Source: JBAZOO01 sp041648735 (GTDB lineage: Bacteria; Verrucomicrobiota; Lentisphaeria; Oligosphaerales; CAITYL01). From it: a stretch of 64,000 bases of DNA. A model generated the notes under the pieces. The model saw only the letters and a list, made by a program, of their open reading frames with translations. It ran no database searches and was not told the origin of the DNA. The stretch is from positions 1 through 64,000 of the forward strand of contig JBAZOO010000013.1 of the NCBI GenBank assembly GCA_041648735.1, read 5' to 3'. Of this stretch, positions 51,895-61,224 are shown piece after piece (positions within the stretch are counted from its first letter, which is position 1; the number at the start of each line of letters is the position of its first letter). A program made the translations under genes and the position numbers.

Positions 51895-54558
51895 ATGCCG
51901 ATGCCGGACCAGGACGAATCCTCCGACCTCTCCCTGAACAACTTCACCCCCCGCGCCCAGCAGGTGATGGTGCTGGCCAAGCGTGAGGCGAAACGGTTCG
52001 GCCACGACTATGTGGGCACCGAACACCTCCTGCTCGGGCTGATCAAGCTCGGCCAGGGGGTCGCCGTCTCCGCCTTGCAGGCAATGGGGCTCGACTTGGA
52101 GACCGTCCGCTACGAAGTGGAGAAGCACTCGGCGCCGACCAGCTCGACCCAGGTCGAGGGGGAGCCGCCGCTGACCCCGCGCGTCAAGCATGTCCTCGCC
52201 CTCGCCGCCCGCGAAGCCCGCGCCCTCAACTACAACTACATCGGCACCGAGCACATCCTCCTCGGCCTGCTCCGCGAAGGGGAGGGGGTCGCCGCCCGCA
52301 TCCTCAAGAACCTCAACGTCGACGCCGAGGCGGTGCGCCATGAAGTCCTCAAGGCCTTGGACCCCAACTACCTGCCGGCGGAGGCCAAGCCGGAGAAGGG
52401 CGGCGCCGAAGGGGAGAAGAAGGAGGCCGGCAAGGCGGCCGCCACCGCGAAAATGCCCGCCCTCCGCGCCTTCGGCCGCGACCTGACCGAACTCGCCACC
52501 AAGGGCGAACTCGACCCGGTCATCGGCCGCGCCCGCGAAATCGAGCGCGTCATCCAAGTGCTTTGCCGCCGCACCAAGAACAACCCCGTGCTCATCGGCG
52601 AAGCCGGCGTCGGCAAGACCGCCATCGCCGAGGGGCTCGCCCAGGCCATCATCGCCCGCGAGGTGCCCGAAATCCTCCGCGACCGCCTGGTGATCGCCCT
52701 CGACCTGCCGCTGATGGTCGCCGGCACCAAGTACCGCGGCCAGTTCGAGGAACGGATCAAGGCGGTCATGGAGGAGATCAAGCGCTCCGGCAAGGTCATC
52801 CTCTTCATTGACGAGCTCCACTCCATCGTCGGCGCCGGCGGCGCCGAAGGGGCCATGGACGCCTCCAACATCCTCAAGCCCGCCCTCGCCCGCGGCGAAA
52901 TCCAATGCGTCGGCGCCACCACCCTGGACGAATACCGCAAGTTCATCGAGAAGGACGCCGCCCTCGAACGCCGCTTCCAGTCAATCATCGTCAACCCCCC
53001 CAACCTCGACGAGGCCACCGCCATCCTCCGCGGGCTCCAGCCCAAGTACGAGACCCATCACCACGTCCGCTACGAGGACGCCGCCCTCATCCAGGCCGTC
53101 CGCCTCGCCGACCGCTACATCACCGGCCGCTGCCTGCCCGACAAGGCCATCGACGTGATCGACGAGGCCGGCGCCCGCGCCCGCATCCGCTCCATGGTCC
53201 AGCCCCCCGACGTCAGCGGCCTCGAAGCCGAGATCAAGGAGGTCCAGCAAGCCAAGGAAAGCGCCGTCGAAGACCAGCAGTTCGAGAAGGCCGCCGCCCT
53301 GCGCGACCGCGAAAAGGAACTCCGGGCGAAGCTGGAAACCACCCTCCGCGGCTGGGAGGTGGAGCGGGAAAAGCAAGTCGCGGCCATCACCAGCGAGGAC
53401 ATCCGCGCCGTGGTCTCCAGCATCAGCGGCGTCCCCCTCCGCCGCCTGGAGGAAGGGGAGTCCGCCCGGCTCCTGCGCATGGAGGGGGAACTCAAGCACA
53501 CCATCATCGGCCAGGACCAGGCCGTGGCCGCCATCAGCCGCTCCCTCCGCCGCTCCCGCGCCGAACTCAAGGATCCCAAGCGCCCCATCGGCTCCTTCTT
53601 CTTCCTCGGCCCCACCGGCGTCGGCAAGACCCTGCTCGCCAAGGCCCTCGCCGAATTCATGTTCGGCGACCCCGACGCCCTCATCCGCATCGACATGTCC
53701 GAATACATGGAGAAGTTCAACGTCAGCCGCCTGGTCGGCTCCCCCCCGGGCTACATCGGCCACGACGAGGGCGGCCAGCTCACCGAACGCGTCCGCCGCC
53801 GCCCCTACTCCGTCGTCCTCTTCGACGAGATCGAGAAGGCCCATCCCGACGTCACCCACCTGCTCCTCCAGATCCTCGAGGAAGGGCAGCTCACCGACAG
53901 CGTCGGCGTCCACGTGGATTTCCGCAACAGCATTGTCGTCATGACCTCCAACGTCGGCGCCGGCGACCTCCAGCGCCCCGCCACCATGGGCTTCACCGCC
54001 ACCGCCGACACCGCCGCCGACTACGAAGCCATGCGCGGTCGCGTCGAGGAGGCCGCCAAGAAACACTTCAAGCCCGAGTTCCTCAACCGCGTGGACGAGA
54101 TCGTCGTCTTCCGCCAGCTCGGCCGCGAGGACATCGCCGCCATCGTCACCCTCGAAGTCGCCAAGATCCGCGAACGCCTCGCCGGCAAGCAGATCACCCT
54201 GGAAATCACCCCCGGCGCCCGCGAGTTCCTGATCGACCGCGGCTTCAAGCCCGAGTACGGCGCCCGCCAGCTCCGCCGCGCCGTCGAACGCTACGTCGAG
54301 GACGCCCTCGCCGAGGAAATCCTCTCCGGCCGGATCCGCGACGGCATGGAACTCCGCGTCGAGCGCGACGGCGAGAAGCTCCTCTTCTTCCCCGCCCCCC
54401 CCGCCGTGGCCGTCCCCGCCCCGCCGGAGCCAGAGCCGCCAGCGCCGGAGCCGCCGCCCCCGGCGGCGGACACCCACCCCACCCTGGCCACCCCTCTCCT
54501 CACCCCGCCCGCGGCACGGCCGCCGCGCCGGGGCCGCCGCCAGCCGGACGGGGGCTGA
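51895..54558 (+). CDS. clpC: ATP-dependent Clp protease ATP-binding subunit ClpC
   Basis: ClpC unfolds proteins for the ClpP protease. The 887 residues show two N-terminal repeats (FTPRAQQVMVLAKREAKRFGHDYVGTEHLLLGL; PRVKHVLALAAREARALNYNYIGTEHILLGLL), AAA1 with Walker A GEAGVGKT (about 235) and Walker B VILFIDELHS, a UVR-like middle domain, and AAA2 with GPTGVGKT (about 573) and VVLFDEIEKAHPD. The C-terminal 55 residues form a Pro/Ala-rich tail not typical of ClpC. The start is followed by a second Met (MPMPDQ); either may be used. clpP is not in the window. It converges with alr. Confidence 0.95.
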   Translation: MPMPDQDESSDLSLNNFTPRAQQVMVLAKREAKRFGHDYVGTEHLLLGLIKLGQGVAVSALQAMGLDLETVRYEVEKHSAPTSSTQVEGEPPLTPRVKHVLALAAREARALNYNYIGTEHILLGLLREGEGVAARILKNLNVDAEAVRHEVLKALDPNYLPAEAKPEKGGAEGEKKEAGKAAATAKMPALRAFGRDLTELATKGELDPVIGRAREIERVIQVLCRRTKNNPVLIGEAGVGKTAIAEGLAQAIIAREVPEILRDRLVIALDLPLMVAGTKYRGQFEERIKAVMEEIKRSGKVILFIDELHSIVGAGGAEGAMDASNILKPALARGEIQCVGATTLDEYRKFIEKDAALERRFQSIIVNPPNLDEATAILRGLQPKYETHHHVRYEDAALIQAVRLADRYITGRCLPDKAIDVIDEAGARARIRSMVQPPDVSGLEAEIKEVQQAKESAVEDQQFEKAAALRDREKELRAKLETTLRGWEVEREKQVAAITSEDIRAVVSSISGVPLRRLEEGESARLLRMEGELKHTIIGQDQAVAAISRSLRRSRAELKDPKRPIGSFFFLGPTGVGKTLLAKALAEFMFGDPDALIRIDMSEYMEKFNVSRLVGSPPGYIGHDEGGQLTERVRRRPYSVVLFDEIEKAHPDVTHLLLQILEEGQLTDSVGVHVDFRNSIVVMTSNVGAGDLQRPATMGFTATADTAADYEAMRGRVEEAAKKHFKPEFLNRVDEIVVFRQLGREDIAAIVTLEVAKIRERLAGKQITLEITPGAREFLIDRGFKPEYGARQLRRAVERYVEDALAEEILSGRIRDGMELRVERDGEKLLFFPAPPAVAVPAPPEPEPPAPEPPPPAADTHPTLATPLLTPPAARPPRRGRRQPDGG

Positions 54559-54588
54559 CCCTTGCCCATGGCGCCGGCGCCGCCCGGC

Positions 54589-55719
54589 TCACTCCAGGTA
54601 GCGGCGCTCGACCCGGCTGCCGAAGGAGCAGATGATGTCGTAGGGGTGCGTTCCCTTGAGCTGGGCCCACTGGTCAACGGTGATGGCGCGGACGCCCTCG
54701 CCGCCGAGGCAGGTCACCTCGTCGCCCACCCGGGCCTGGGGGGCCGGCTCCAGGGAGATCGAGGTGTAGTCCATGGAGACGCGGCCCAGCACGGGGCAAA
54801 GCTCCCCATGCACCAGCAAGTAGCCGCGGTTCGACAGGGCCAGCGGCAGGCCGTCGGCATAGCCGGCGGCGACCACGCCGACCCAGGTGTCGCGGCGCAG
54901 GGTGCAGGTCAGGCCGTAGCCGAGGCTCGTCCCGGCCGGCAGCTTGCGGACGGCGATCAGCCGCGCCTTCAGCTCCAGCACCGGCTCCAGCTTCAGCACC
55001 CGCCGCCCCTCGGCGTCGAAGGAGCCGTGCAGGTTGATCCCGGTGCGGACATGGGTGAAGGGGGGGCGGTAGGTGGCGGGGAAGTTGTTGATCGCGTCGC
55101 TGTTGGCGATGTGCAGCTTCGCCGGGCGGATCCCTTCGGCGGCCAGCGCCGCCACCGCCTCCTGGAAGAGGGCGATCTGGCGCCGGGTGTAGTCGCCCCC
55201 GGCATGGTAGGCCACGGGGCAGTGCGAATAGAGCCCCTCCACCGCCAGGTTCGGCAGCCGCGCGATCTCGCGCAGCGCCGGCACGGCCTCCCCCACCAGG
55301 ATCCCCAGCCGCCCCATCCCCGTGTCCAGCTTGACCTGGCACTCGGCCCGCCGCCCCTGGCGCACCGCCTCGGCGCTGATCGCCCGCGCAATCTCGACGC
55401 TGACGACCGGGTGGACAATCCCCGCCGCCACCGTCGCCGGCAGCTCTTCCGGCAGCATCCCCCCGAGGATCTGCACCGGCAGCCCCAGCGGCGCCAGCGC
55501 CAGCGCCTCGCGCGGCTCGGCCACCGCGAACCCCGCCACCCCCTCGCCGGCCAGCGCCGCGCCGACCCGCGCCAGCCCCAGCCCGTAGGCGTTCGCCTTG
55601 AGCACGGCGATCACCCCGCACGGCGCCACCGCCTCCCGGATCCGCCGCAGGTTCCGCCGCAGCTTGCCCAAGCTGATCTCCAGCCACACCCGGCTGCGGG
55701 GTTCGCGGATTGCATCCAT
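54589..55719 (-). CDS. alr: Alanine racemase
   Basis: A PLP enzyme that makes D-alanine for peptidoglycan. The 376 residues carry the PLP lysine in GVIAVLKANAYGLG (about residue 42), QVKLDTGMGRLG, a HSxCPVAY-like EGLYSHCPVAYHA, the YRPGI-like HVRTGINLHG, the catalytic Tyr in TSLGYGLTC (about 267) and GRVSMDYTSI. It follows murI on the same strand; alr-murI adjacency makes functional sense because both make D-amino acids for the wall. Confidence 0.95.
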   Translation of the reverse strand: MDAIREPRSRVWLEISLGKLRRNLRRIREAVAPCGVIAVLKANAYGLGLARVGAALAGEGVAGFAVAEPREALALAPLGLPVQILGGMLPEELPATVAAGIVHPVVSVEIARAISAEAVRQGRRAECQVKLDTGMGRLGILVGEAVPALREIARLPNLAVEGLYSHCPVAYHAGGDYTRRQIALFQEAVAALAAEGIRPAKLHIANSDAINNFPATYRPPFTHVRTGINLHGSFDAEGRRVLKLEPVLELKARLIAVRKLPAGTSLGYGLTCTLRRDTWVGVVAAGYADGLPLALSNRGYLLVHGELCPVLGRVSMDYTSISLEPAPQARVGDEVTCLGGEGVRAITVDQWAQLKGTHPYDIICSFGSRVERRYLE

Positions 55720-55839
55720 CTCGCCGGCCGCCTCTCGCAGACTCCATTTCCGACCGCGGGGAATATGGCGGCCCCCGCCGGGGAGTCAAGCCGCCCGGCG
55801 GCGGCACCGCTCCGGGAACGTGAACTCCGGGATTCCGGC

Positions 55840-56735
55840 TCAATGGCCGGTGGCCGCCTCGGGGGCGGCGGCGGCCGGCACCAGCCGCCCGTCCTGCCAA
55901 GCCAGTTGCCCCGTCTCGGGCGTCTCGGCGGGCAGCAAAGTCCGGATTTGCCGGGCCAAGGTTGCGGCCGCGCCGGTGGTCAGGATGCGCAGCGTCCCCG
56001 CCGCCGGGCCGCCCCGGGGCGGCCCGGCCACGCCGCGCTCGGCCAGCACCTGGACGGTGCGCCGGGCGACGGCCGGGGCGGGATCGATGATCGGCACCGC
56101 CGGCCCGGCCAGCTCGCGGATCAGCGGCAGGACGAACGGGTAGTGGTGCAGCCCAGCACCAGCACGTCCGCCCCCCGTTCCAGCATGGGGCGCAACGCCC
56201 GCTCCAGGATCGCCCGCGTCTTCGGCCCGGCCAAGTCCCCGGCCTCGATGCGCTCGACCAGGCCGGCGCAGGGATCCTCCAGCACGGCCAGGCCGTGGGC
56301 GAAGCGCCGGACCACGCCGGCATACAGCTCCCCTTGCAGCGTCGCCGGCGTCGCCAGGACGCCGACGGTGCCGCCGCGGGTGAGCCGCGCCGCCGGCTTC
56401 ACCGCCGGCTCCATCCCCACGAACGGCGTGGCCGGCAGCGCCGCGCGCAGCGGCCGCAACGCCGCCGCCGAGGCGGTGTTGCAGGCCACCACGACCAGCC
56501 CGACGCCGGCCGCTTCGACCAGGTGGCGGACGACGCCGAAGCTCAGGGCGCGGATCTCCGCCACGCCGCGGCCGCCATACGGCACATGCGCCTGGTCGGC
56601 CACGTAGACGACCGGCAGCCAAGGCAGTTGCTCGCGGACGGCCCGGAGCACCGAAAAGCCGCCGATGCCGGAATCGAAAATGCCGATGGACGCAATCACG
56701 GGAGGGGGCGGTGAAGAGGGCGGGTGGGGAGCCAT
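55840..56735 (-). pseudogene. murI: Glutamate racemase with a one-base frameshift at the catalytic motif
   Basis: The first 190 residues are a good MurI: IGIFDSGIGGFSVLRAVREQLP, YVADQAHVPYG and VVACNTASA with the first catalytic Cys. The expected second-site motif GCTHYPFVLP is split. The frame reads LVLGCT then shifts to TTRSSCR and a stop, while the next frame continues HYPFVLPLIRELAGPAVPIIDPAPAVARR to a normal end at 55840. Restoring one base in the run at about 56145-56146 would rebuild the motif exactly. This may be a sequencing or assembly error or a recent mutation. Start is taken at ATG 56735; GTG 56699 is an alternative. Confidence 0.85.
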
Positions 56736-56890
56736 GCCCGGCGGCAGGCGTGCCGCGGCCGGCCCATACTGTAGCATCCGCGAGTTGCCATGGCGCGAGC
56801 CGGCCCGGTTTTCATCGGCGCAAAGGCCAAGTGGCAGCGGGATTTGACTTGGCCCCAAGGTCTCATATGTTGCCGGCAGGAGATGGCGTC

Positions 56891-58405
56891 ATGGTGTTTT
56901 CGAGCGATGAGACCGTTGCGGATCCGCCCTGCCTCGAGACGTCCAACGGCTGGTACGTGCAGGACGGCAACGTCATCTGGGGATATGCCCAGCTCAATCA
57001 GATCTGGGGCGGCTTCCGCGGAAAACCCGCCGGCTGGTGGACGGATGTGCCGGTGAACACTTGCATCATCCGCAATGCTCCAGGGCAGTTTGGGCCTAAC
57101 CTCACCGAAGACCTGGAGGCGCTAACCGACAGCATGCTGGCCTATGGCTGTCCCGGCTACGTGCATACGCCCCCGTTATGGTACGACCGCCGCCGCGACA
57201 CTCACGATCTGGTTCGCCGCGGCGATGCCAATGGGGTCGGGCCATTCCTGGAAATGCCCTGGGCCCGGAGCAATCAAGGCCAGGCCTGGGATGGTTTGCC
57301 GCTCTATGACCTGACCCAGTTCAATCCCTGGCACTTTGCACGGCTCAAGCAGTTTGCCGACCTCTGCGACCGCAAGGGATGCCTCCTCTTCTTCCATTTC
57401 TACAACCAGCACAACCTGCTGGAGACGCAGGCCCATTACAGCGACTTCCCCTGGCGGCCGGCGAACTGCCTCCAAGCCACCGACCTGCCGGACACCACGC
57501 CGGCCGCCGATGCCTTCTATGATGTGAGCCATCCGCTGCGCCGACAGTTGCACCAAAGGTACATCTGGCATTGCCTGGACGCTCTGCAAGGCAATCGCAA
57601 TGTGGTCTTCCTGACCGGCTTCGAATACACCGGTCCGCTGAGCTTCATGCAGTTCTGGTTGGACACCATCCTGGAATGGGAGCGGCGCACCGGCCGCAAG
57701 CGGCACCTTGGCCTGGGCGCCACCAGGGACGTCGCCGATGCCGTGCTCCAGGATGAACGCCATGGCCCGCGGATCGGCACCATCGACCTGCAGCGCTGGT
57801 TCTACAACCGGAGCGATGACAGCTTGAACGCCCCTCCGGGCGGCCGGCAGATCCCCGGCCGCTATATGGAAAAGGCGCGCGAGATGACGCCCCGGCAGCT
57901 TTACCGCCAGGTGCGGGAGTATCGCCAGCGCTATCCGGACAAGGCCCTCATCCATGCCGGCGCCAACGATCAGCAGCAGACCATGGCCTTCCTGCTGGCC
58001 GGGGGATCGATGCTGGTGCAATGGCTGCGCTATGCGCAGGCGTATCCCCGGGAGTATGGGGTGCCGGTGGGAAGCGAGCGGATTCTTCCGGTCTACGATT
58101 TCATCCGCCATCACCTCGCCGCCGATCTGCCACGCATGCAGCCGTTGGATATGCTGCACAGCCAGGAACCCATCTGGTGCCTGGGCGAGCGAGGCCAGAG
58201 CTATCTGATTTACATGCCCACCGGCAATCAGGAGTTCTCCGTGGATCTGGCCGATGCCCCGGGCACCTTTGACGCCAAGTGGATCGGCCTGGAACTCGGC
58301 ACCGTCTTCGATTCCCCCGCCGGTCCAATCCCCGGCGGCCAGAGCCATCACCTTTGCGGTCTGGACCAGCGCTCCTGGCTGCTGTGGCTGAGGAAGCAGG
58401 CCTGA
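56891..58405 (+). CDS. DUF6298-like glycosidase-type barrel protein
   Basis: A 504-residue protein with no signal peptide in this start. Barrel-like segments include FLEMPWARSNQGQAWDGLPLYDLTQFNPWHF, CLLFFHFYNQHNLLETQAHYSDFPWRPANC, NVVFLTGFEYTGPLSF with a Glu in a strand end, and LIHAGANDQQQTMAFLLAGGSMLVQWLRYA. The general look is that of the DUF6298 family found in Lentisphaerae and Bacteroidetes, possibly a cellulase-like hydrolase. Its N-terminus may be shortened: the frame is open upstream to 56711 and AGGAG precedes ATG 56891, but an alternative ATG lies at 56867. Base use is noticeably less GC-biased than in the flanking genes, which hints at later acquisition. The family call is tentative. 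Confidence 0.6.
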   Translation: MVFSSDETVADPPCLETSNGWYVQDGNVIWGYAQLNQIWGGFRGKPAGWWTDVPVNTCIIRNAPGQFGPNLTEDLEALTDSMLAYGCPGYVHTPPLWYDRRRDTHDLVRRGDANGVGPFLEMPWARSNQGQAWDGLPLYDLTQFNPWHFARLKQFADLCDRKGCLLFFHFYNQHNLLETQAHYSDFPWRPANCLQATDLPDTTPAADAFYDVSHPLRRQLHQRYIWHCLDALQGNRNVVFLTGFEYTGPLSFMQFWLDTILEWERRTGRKRHLGLGATRDVADAVLQDERHGPRIGTIDLQRWFYNRSDDSLNAPPGGRQIPGRYMEKAREMTPRQLYRQVREYRQRYPDKALIHAGANDQQQTMAFLLAGGSMLVQWLRYAQAYPREYGVPVGSERILPVYDFIRHHLAADLPRMQPLDMLHSQEPIWCLGERGQSYLIYMPTGNQEFSVDLADAPGTFDAKWIGLELGTVFDSPAGPIPGGQSHHLCGLDQRSWLLWLRKQA

Positions 58406-58603
58406 CCAGAACCCGTGGCCGCGAGGCCCAGCCTCGCGGCCGGCAGCCCCGGAAAGTCCCGCGCCGCAACCGCTGCCGGCCGCCCACGTGGCGCCGATTG
58501 CCCGCCGCCCGCAGCCAAGCCCAGCCGGAATTCGGCAGCGCTGCCGGCGGGGGCAGCTCTGACGAATTGCGAGTTTGTCCCGCTGATTTGACCTGAAACT
58601 AGG

Positions 58604-58632
58604 GGCGGCGCGATTTTTTTTGTCGCGCCGCC
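58604..58632. terminator. 10-bp perfect hairpin at the left edge of the IS remnant
   Basis: GGCGGCGCGA (58604-58613) and TCGCGCCGCC (58623-58632) are perfect inverted repeats around a T-rich 9-base loop. It may end the DUF6298-like transcript or be part of the IS end. Confidence 0.5.
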
Positions 58633-58639
58633 ATTTTCC

Positions 58640-58667
58640 TTGCATGAATCTTGGGAATAGGTATATC
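58640..58667 (+). promoter_or_regulatory. Putative promoter of the IS remnant
   Basis: TTGCAT (58640-58645), 16 bases and TATATC (58662-58667), followed by AAGGAGG (58677-58683) before the ATG. Confidence 0.45.
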
Positions 58668-58692
58668 ATCAATATCAAGGAGGCGCAAAGCC

Positions 58693-59079
58693 ATGGAAAT
58701 CAAACTCGAGTCCCAGCGGACGCTCGCCGCGCGGCGGGATGCCCGGCTCAAGCTCATCGCCCAGGCCAAGCCGTTCATCGCCGGGTCGCTGGCGAAGGTC
58801 GGGGTCAAGTGTGGCAACCCCAACTGCAAGTGCGCCTCCGGGGAACGCCACGAGGCCTGGGTGCTGACGCGCAAGGAGAAGGGGCGGACGGTCACGGCGC
58901 ATGTGCCGCGGGAGATGGTGGCGGAATGGGTGGCGGAGCACAAGCGGTTGAAGCGGTTGATGAAAGAGGCGTCGGAACTGGGGGAGCGGATGATCCGGAC
59001 GTTCGTGCGGGCAAGCCGGGGCGCCGCCCGCGGCCGCGCCCGGACCGGGCGACCTTCCCGGTTGACTGCCTGCTGCTGA
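58693..59079 (+). CDS. DUF6788-type small IS-associated protein
   Basis: A 128-residue basic protein with a short zinc-knuckle-like motif KCGNPNCKCASGERHEAW (about residues 37-54), followed by a Lys/Arg-rich helix and EHKRLKRLMKEASELGERMI. The last residues are Arg/Ala-rich. Such proteins are encoded next to certain transposases and may bind DNA. A perfect AAGGAGG lies nine bases before ATG 58693. Its stop overlaps an ATG in the transposase frame (TGATG). The DUF assignment is from memory of the family pattern. Confidence 0.65.
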   Translation: MEIKLESQRTLAARRDARLKLIAQAKPFIAGSLAKVGVKCGNPNCKCASGERHEAWVLTRKEKGRTVTAHVPREMVAEWVAEHKRLKRLMKEASELGERMIRTFVRASRGAARGRARTGRPSRLTACC

Positions 59080-59474
59080 TGGGCGTGGCCATGTTCGCGG
59101 GCCAGTGCGGGTCGCGGCGGCAGCCTGGCCGCGACCTCGGCGTCGGGCGGCGGCCGGCGAACCTGTGGAAAATGGTCGGGAAGGCGTGGCGGGACGTTGC
59201 CTGCCATCCCGACACGCTGAACCACGCGCTGGAGGCGCTCGACCCCGGGGAGCTGGAAGCGCTGATCGCCCGCATGGTCGGCCGGATCCGCGGGCGCAAG
59301 ATGCTGCGCCGGTTCCTGTTCGACGGCAAGCTGGTGGTGGCGGTCGACGGCGTGCAGGTGATGCGGGTGAACAAGCCGGTTGGCGGGGGCTGGCTGGCCG
59401 CGGAGAAGGACGGCAAGGCCACCTACTCGCGCCAGGTGCTGGCCGCCTGCATCGTCACCGCCGCCGGTGGCGGA
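59079..59474 (+). pseudogene. Truncated DDE-type transposase fragment
   Basis: About 132 codons (the frame is open further upstream, where ATFPVDCLLL precedes the ATG). MFAGQCGSRRQPGRDL matches the N-terminal GSRRQ pattern of some DDE transposases, and LFDGKLVVAVDGVQV carries the first catalytic Asp. The sequence stops being transposase-like after ACIVTAAGG, so the C-terminal Asp and Glu are missing. IS family not assigned. Confidence 0.6.
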
Positions 59475-60003
59475 ACTTGCCGGCGCCGGCCGCGAGCAGG
59501 CGGCGGCGCAGTTGCGGCGGCTGCTGGCCCAAGCGGACCAGCCGTGGGGATTGCTGCTCTTCCAGCGCTGCCTGTGCGGACTGCTGGCGGATCATCTGGC
59601 GGATCATCTGGCGGCGCTGGGCGGGCCGTCGCTGGGCGGGCCGTCGGTGGGCGGCGGGGCGGCGCCGGCGCCGGAGTGGCTGGCGCGGGAGCTGGCCGCC
59701 CTGGAACGGGGGGATGCGCCCCTGCCGGACACGCGGGAGCTGGCCCGGCGCTGTGCCCGCGTCCCTGAACATCTGGCGCGGACCTTCCGCCGCTGTTTGG
59801 GCGTCACCCCGTCGCAGTACCTGAACCGGAAGCGGCTGGCGCGGGCGGCGGGGCTGCTGGCGCATGGCAATGAGAAGATCCTGGAGGTCTGCCGGCTGGC
59901 GGGTTTCCACAACCTGCCTCACTTCTACCGGCTTTTCCGGGACGAGCACGGCCTTTCCCCCCGCGCCTACCGCCGGCGCTTTGCCGTCCGGCCACCCGTC
60001 TGA
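59467..60003 (+). pseudogene. AraC-family regulator, 3' fragment
   Basis: About 178 codons from VAELAGAGREQAAAQL to the stop. The C-terminal 100 residues are a full AraC DNA-binding domain with two helix-turn-helix units (LARRCARVPEHLARTFRRCLG; ILEVCRLAGFHNLPHFYRLFRDEHGLSPRAYRRRF). The N-terminal sensing domain is missing, and the fragment joins the truncated transposase without a gap. Short tandem repeats lie in the middle (GGCGGATCATCT twice; CTGGGCGGGCCGTC twice). It may still be translated from an internal start. It faces the URO-D operon and may once have regulated it. Confidence 0.7.
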
Positions 60004-60129
60004 GCCGCGGCGCGGCGCGTCCCCGCGCCGCAATCGCCAAGATTCCCCTGGTGCCGCCGGGGACGGCGGGCTCCAGGTGCGGGCGGGCGGGCGCTGGCGC
60101 CGTCCCCAGCCCGGGCGGAAAGCCTGCGT

Positions 60130-61167
60130 TCACCGCGCCTGCACGGCCTTGCTCAGCGCCAAGACGTTGGCAAGGGGGGTGTCGGGCTGGATCGTGTGGC
60201 TGGCGGCGAAGATATAGCCGCCGCCGGCGGCGGACATGTCGCAAACCAGGGCATGGCTGTGCCGTTCGACCGCGGCGGGGGTGGCGCGGACCAGGAACTC
60301 CTGGGTGTCCAGGCCACCCATGAAACTCAAGCGCTTTCCGAACTCCCGCTTCAGCTCGCGCGGCGCCATCCCCGGGCAGAGCGGCTGGATCGGGTTCAGC
60401 ACGTCCACGCCGATCTCGACCAGGTCCGGGATGACGGGGCGAATCGCGCCGCACGAGTGGTAGGCAACGAAGATTCCGGGCCGGGCCGCCTTCACCGCCG
60501 CAATGATCCCGGCCAGGCGCGGCTTGAGCAGTTCCCGCCACAGGTCGGGGGCCATCAGCATCGCCTGCTGTCCGCCGACGTCGTCCCCGAGCCAGATCCA
60601 ATCCACGGGGAAGCGGAGCGCGGCCAAGCAGACGCGACGCGTGAACTCCGCGGCGCGGTCAAAGAACACGCTGACGGCCTCCGGGGCTTCAACCATGTCC
60701 ATCAGCAGCTTGTCCATCCCCCGGATGTGGTATGCCGGCTCGAAGATCGCCCCCGACACGTCGGCGCCGATGAAGTACTCCTTGCCGAAACGTTCACAGA
60801 GCCGTTGCAGCGGGACAAACCGGTCCGGCGCCTCCGGTTCGGGGAAGCGGTAGTCGGCCAGCGCGGAGACTGGCAGGTCGTGCAGCGGATTCCGGCAGAC
60901 CTGGTTGTAGATTCCGGCCTGCTCCCAGGTCACGCCCCAATCGTCAACGAACCGCTGGCCAGGGGTCAGCGGCCGGAACATCTCGCGATTGATGCTGACG
61001 TGTACCTGCCGGATGTCATTGCCCAGTTCCGCGTCGGCGCGGTCAGCGTCCCAGCCGTACTTCTCCCGCAGGGCGGCATAGATCTGGCCATGGTACCACA
61101 TCCACATCGGCACCCGGTCAACCGGTTCGCGGCGCAGGGCCGCATGGACGCGTTCTTTTGAGGTCAT
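60130..61167 (-). CDS. Uroporphyrinogen decarboxylase (URO-D)-like protein
   Basis: A 345-residue URO-D-fold protein: SKERVHAALRREPVDRVP at the start, DWIWLGDDVGGQQAMLMAPDLWRELLKPRL, FVAYHSCGAIRPVIPDLVEIGVDVLNPIQP with a potential metal-binding His-x-Cys, and FMGGLDTQEFL. Members with HSCG are related to corrinoid methyltransferases (MtaA/CmuA-like) and not to haem enzymes. It is the last gene of a leftward cluster and lies about 57 bases after the DUF4432 gene. PVC genomes carry many such paralogues. A methyl-transfer or catabolic role is inferred. Confidence 0.85.
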   Translation of the reverse strand: MTSKERVHAALRREPVDRVPMWMWYHGQIYAALREKYGWDADRADAELGNDIRQVHVSINREMFRPLTPGQRFVDDWGVTWEQAGIYNQVCRNPLHDLPVSALADYRFPEPEAPDRFVPLQRLCERFGKEYFIGADVSGAIFEPAYHIRGMDKLLMDMVEAPEAVSVFFDRAAEFTRRVCLAALRFPVDWIWLGDDVGGQQAMLMAPDLWRELLKPRLAGIIAAVKAARPGIFVAYHSCGAIRPVIPDLVEIGVDVLNPIQPLCPGMAPRELKREFGKRLSFMGGLDTQEFLVRATPAAVERHSHALVCDMSAAGGGYIFAASHTIQPDTPLANVLALSKAVQAR

Positions 61168-61224
61168 GGCTGGAAGGACTCCGAACAAGGCTGGGGGAGA
61201 GCTTGGGGGACAGGCAAGTATCGC

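Larger units (their letters stand above)
58604..59474 (+). mobile_element. Insertion sequence remnant (DUF6788 gene plus 5' part of transposase)
   Basis: A two-gene IS-like unit with its own promoter, an intact small gene and a transposase cut off after the first catalytic Asp region. The right boundary is the abrupt switch into an AraC-type frame at about 59467-59475. The left boundary is set at the hairpin and is uncertain. No target-site duplication was found. Confidence 0.65.

Noticed and set aside
56121..56858. Intact short murI in one frame
   Set aside because: The frame ends right after the GCT of the catalytic motif, and the missing third of the protein is readable in the next frame.
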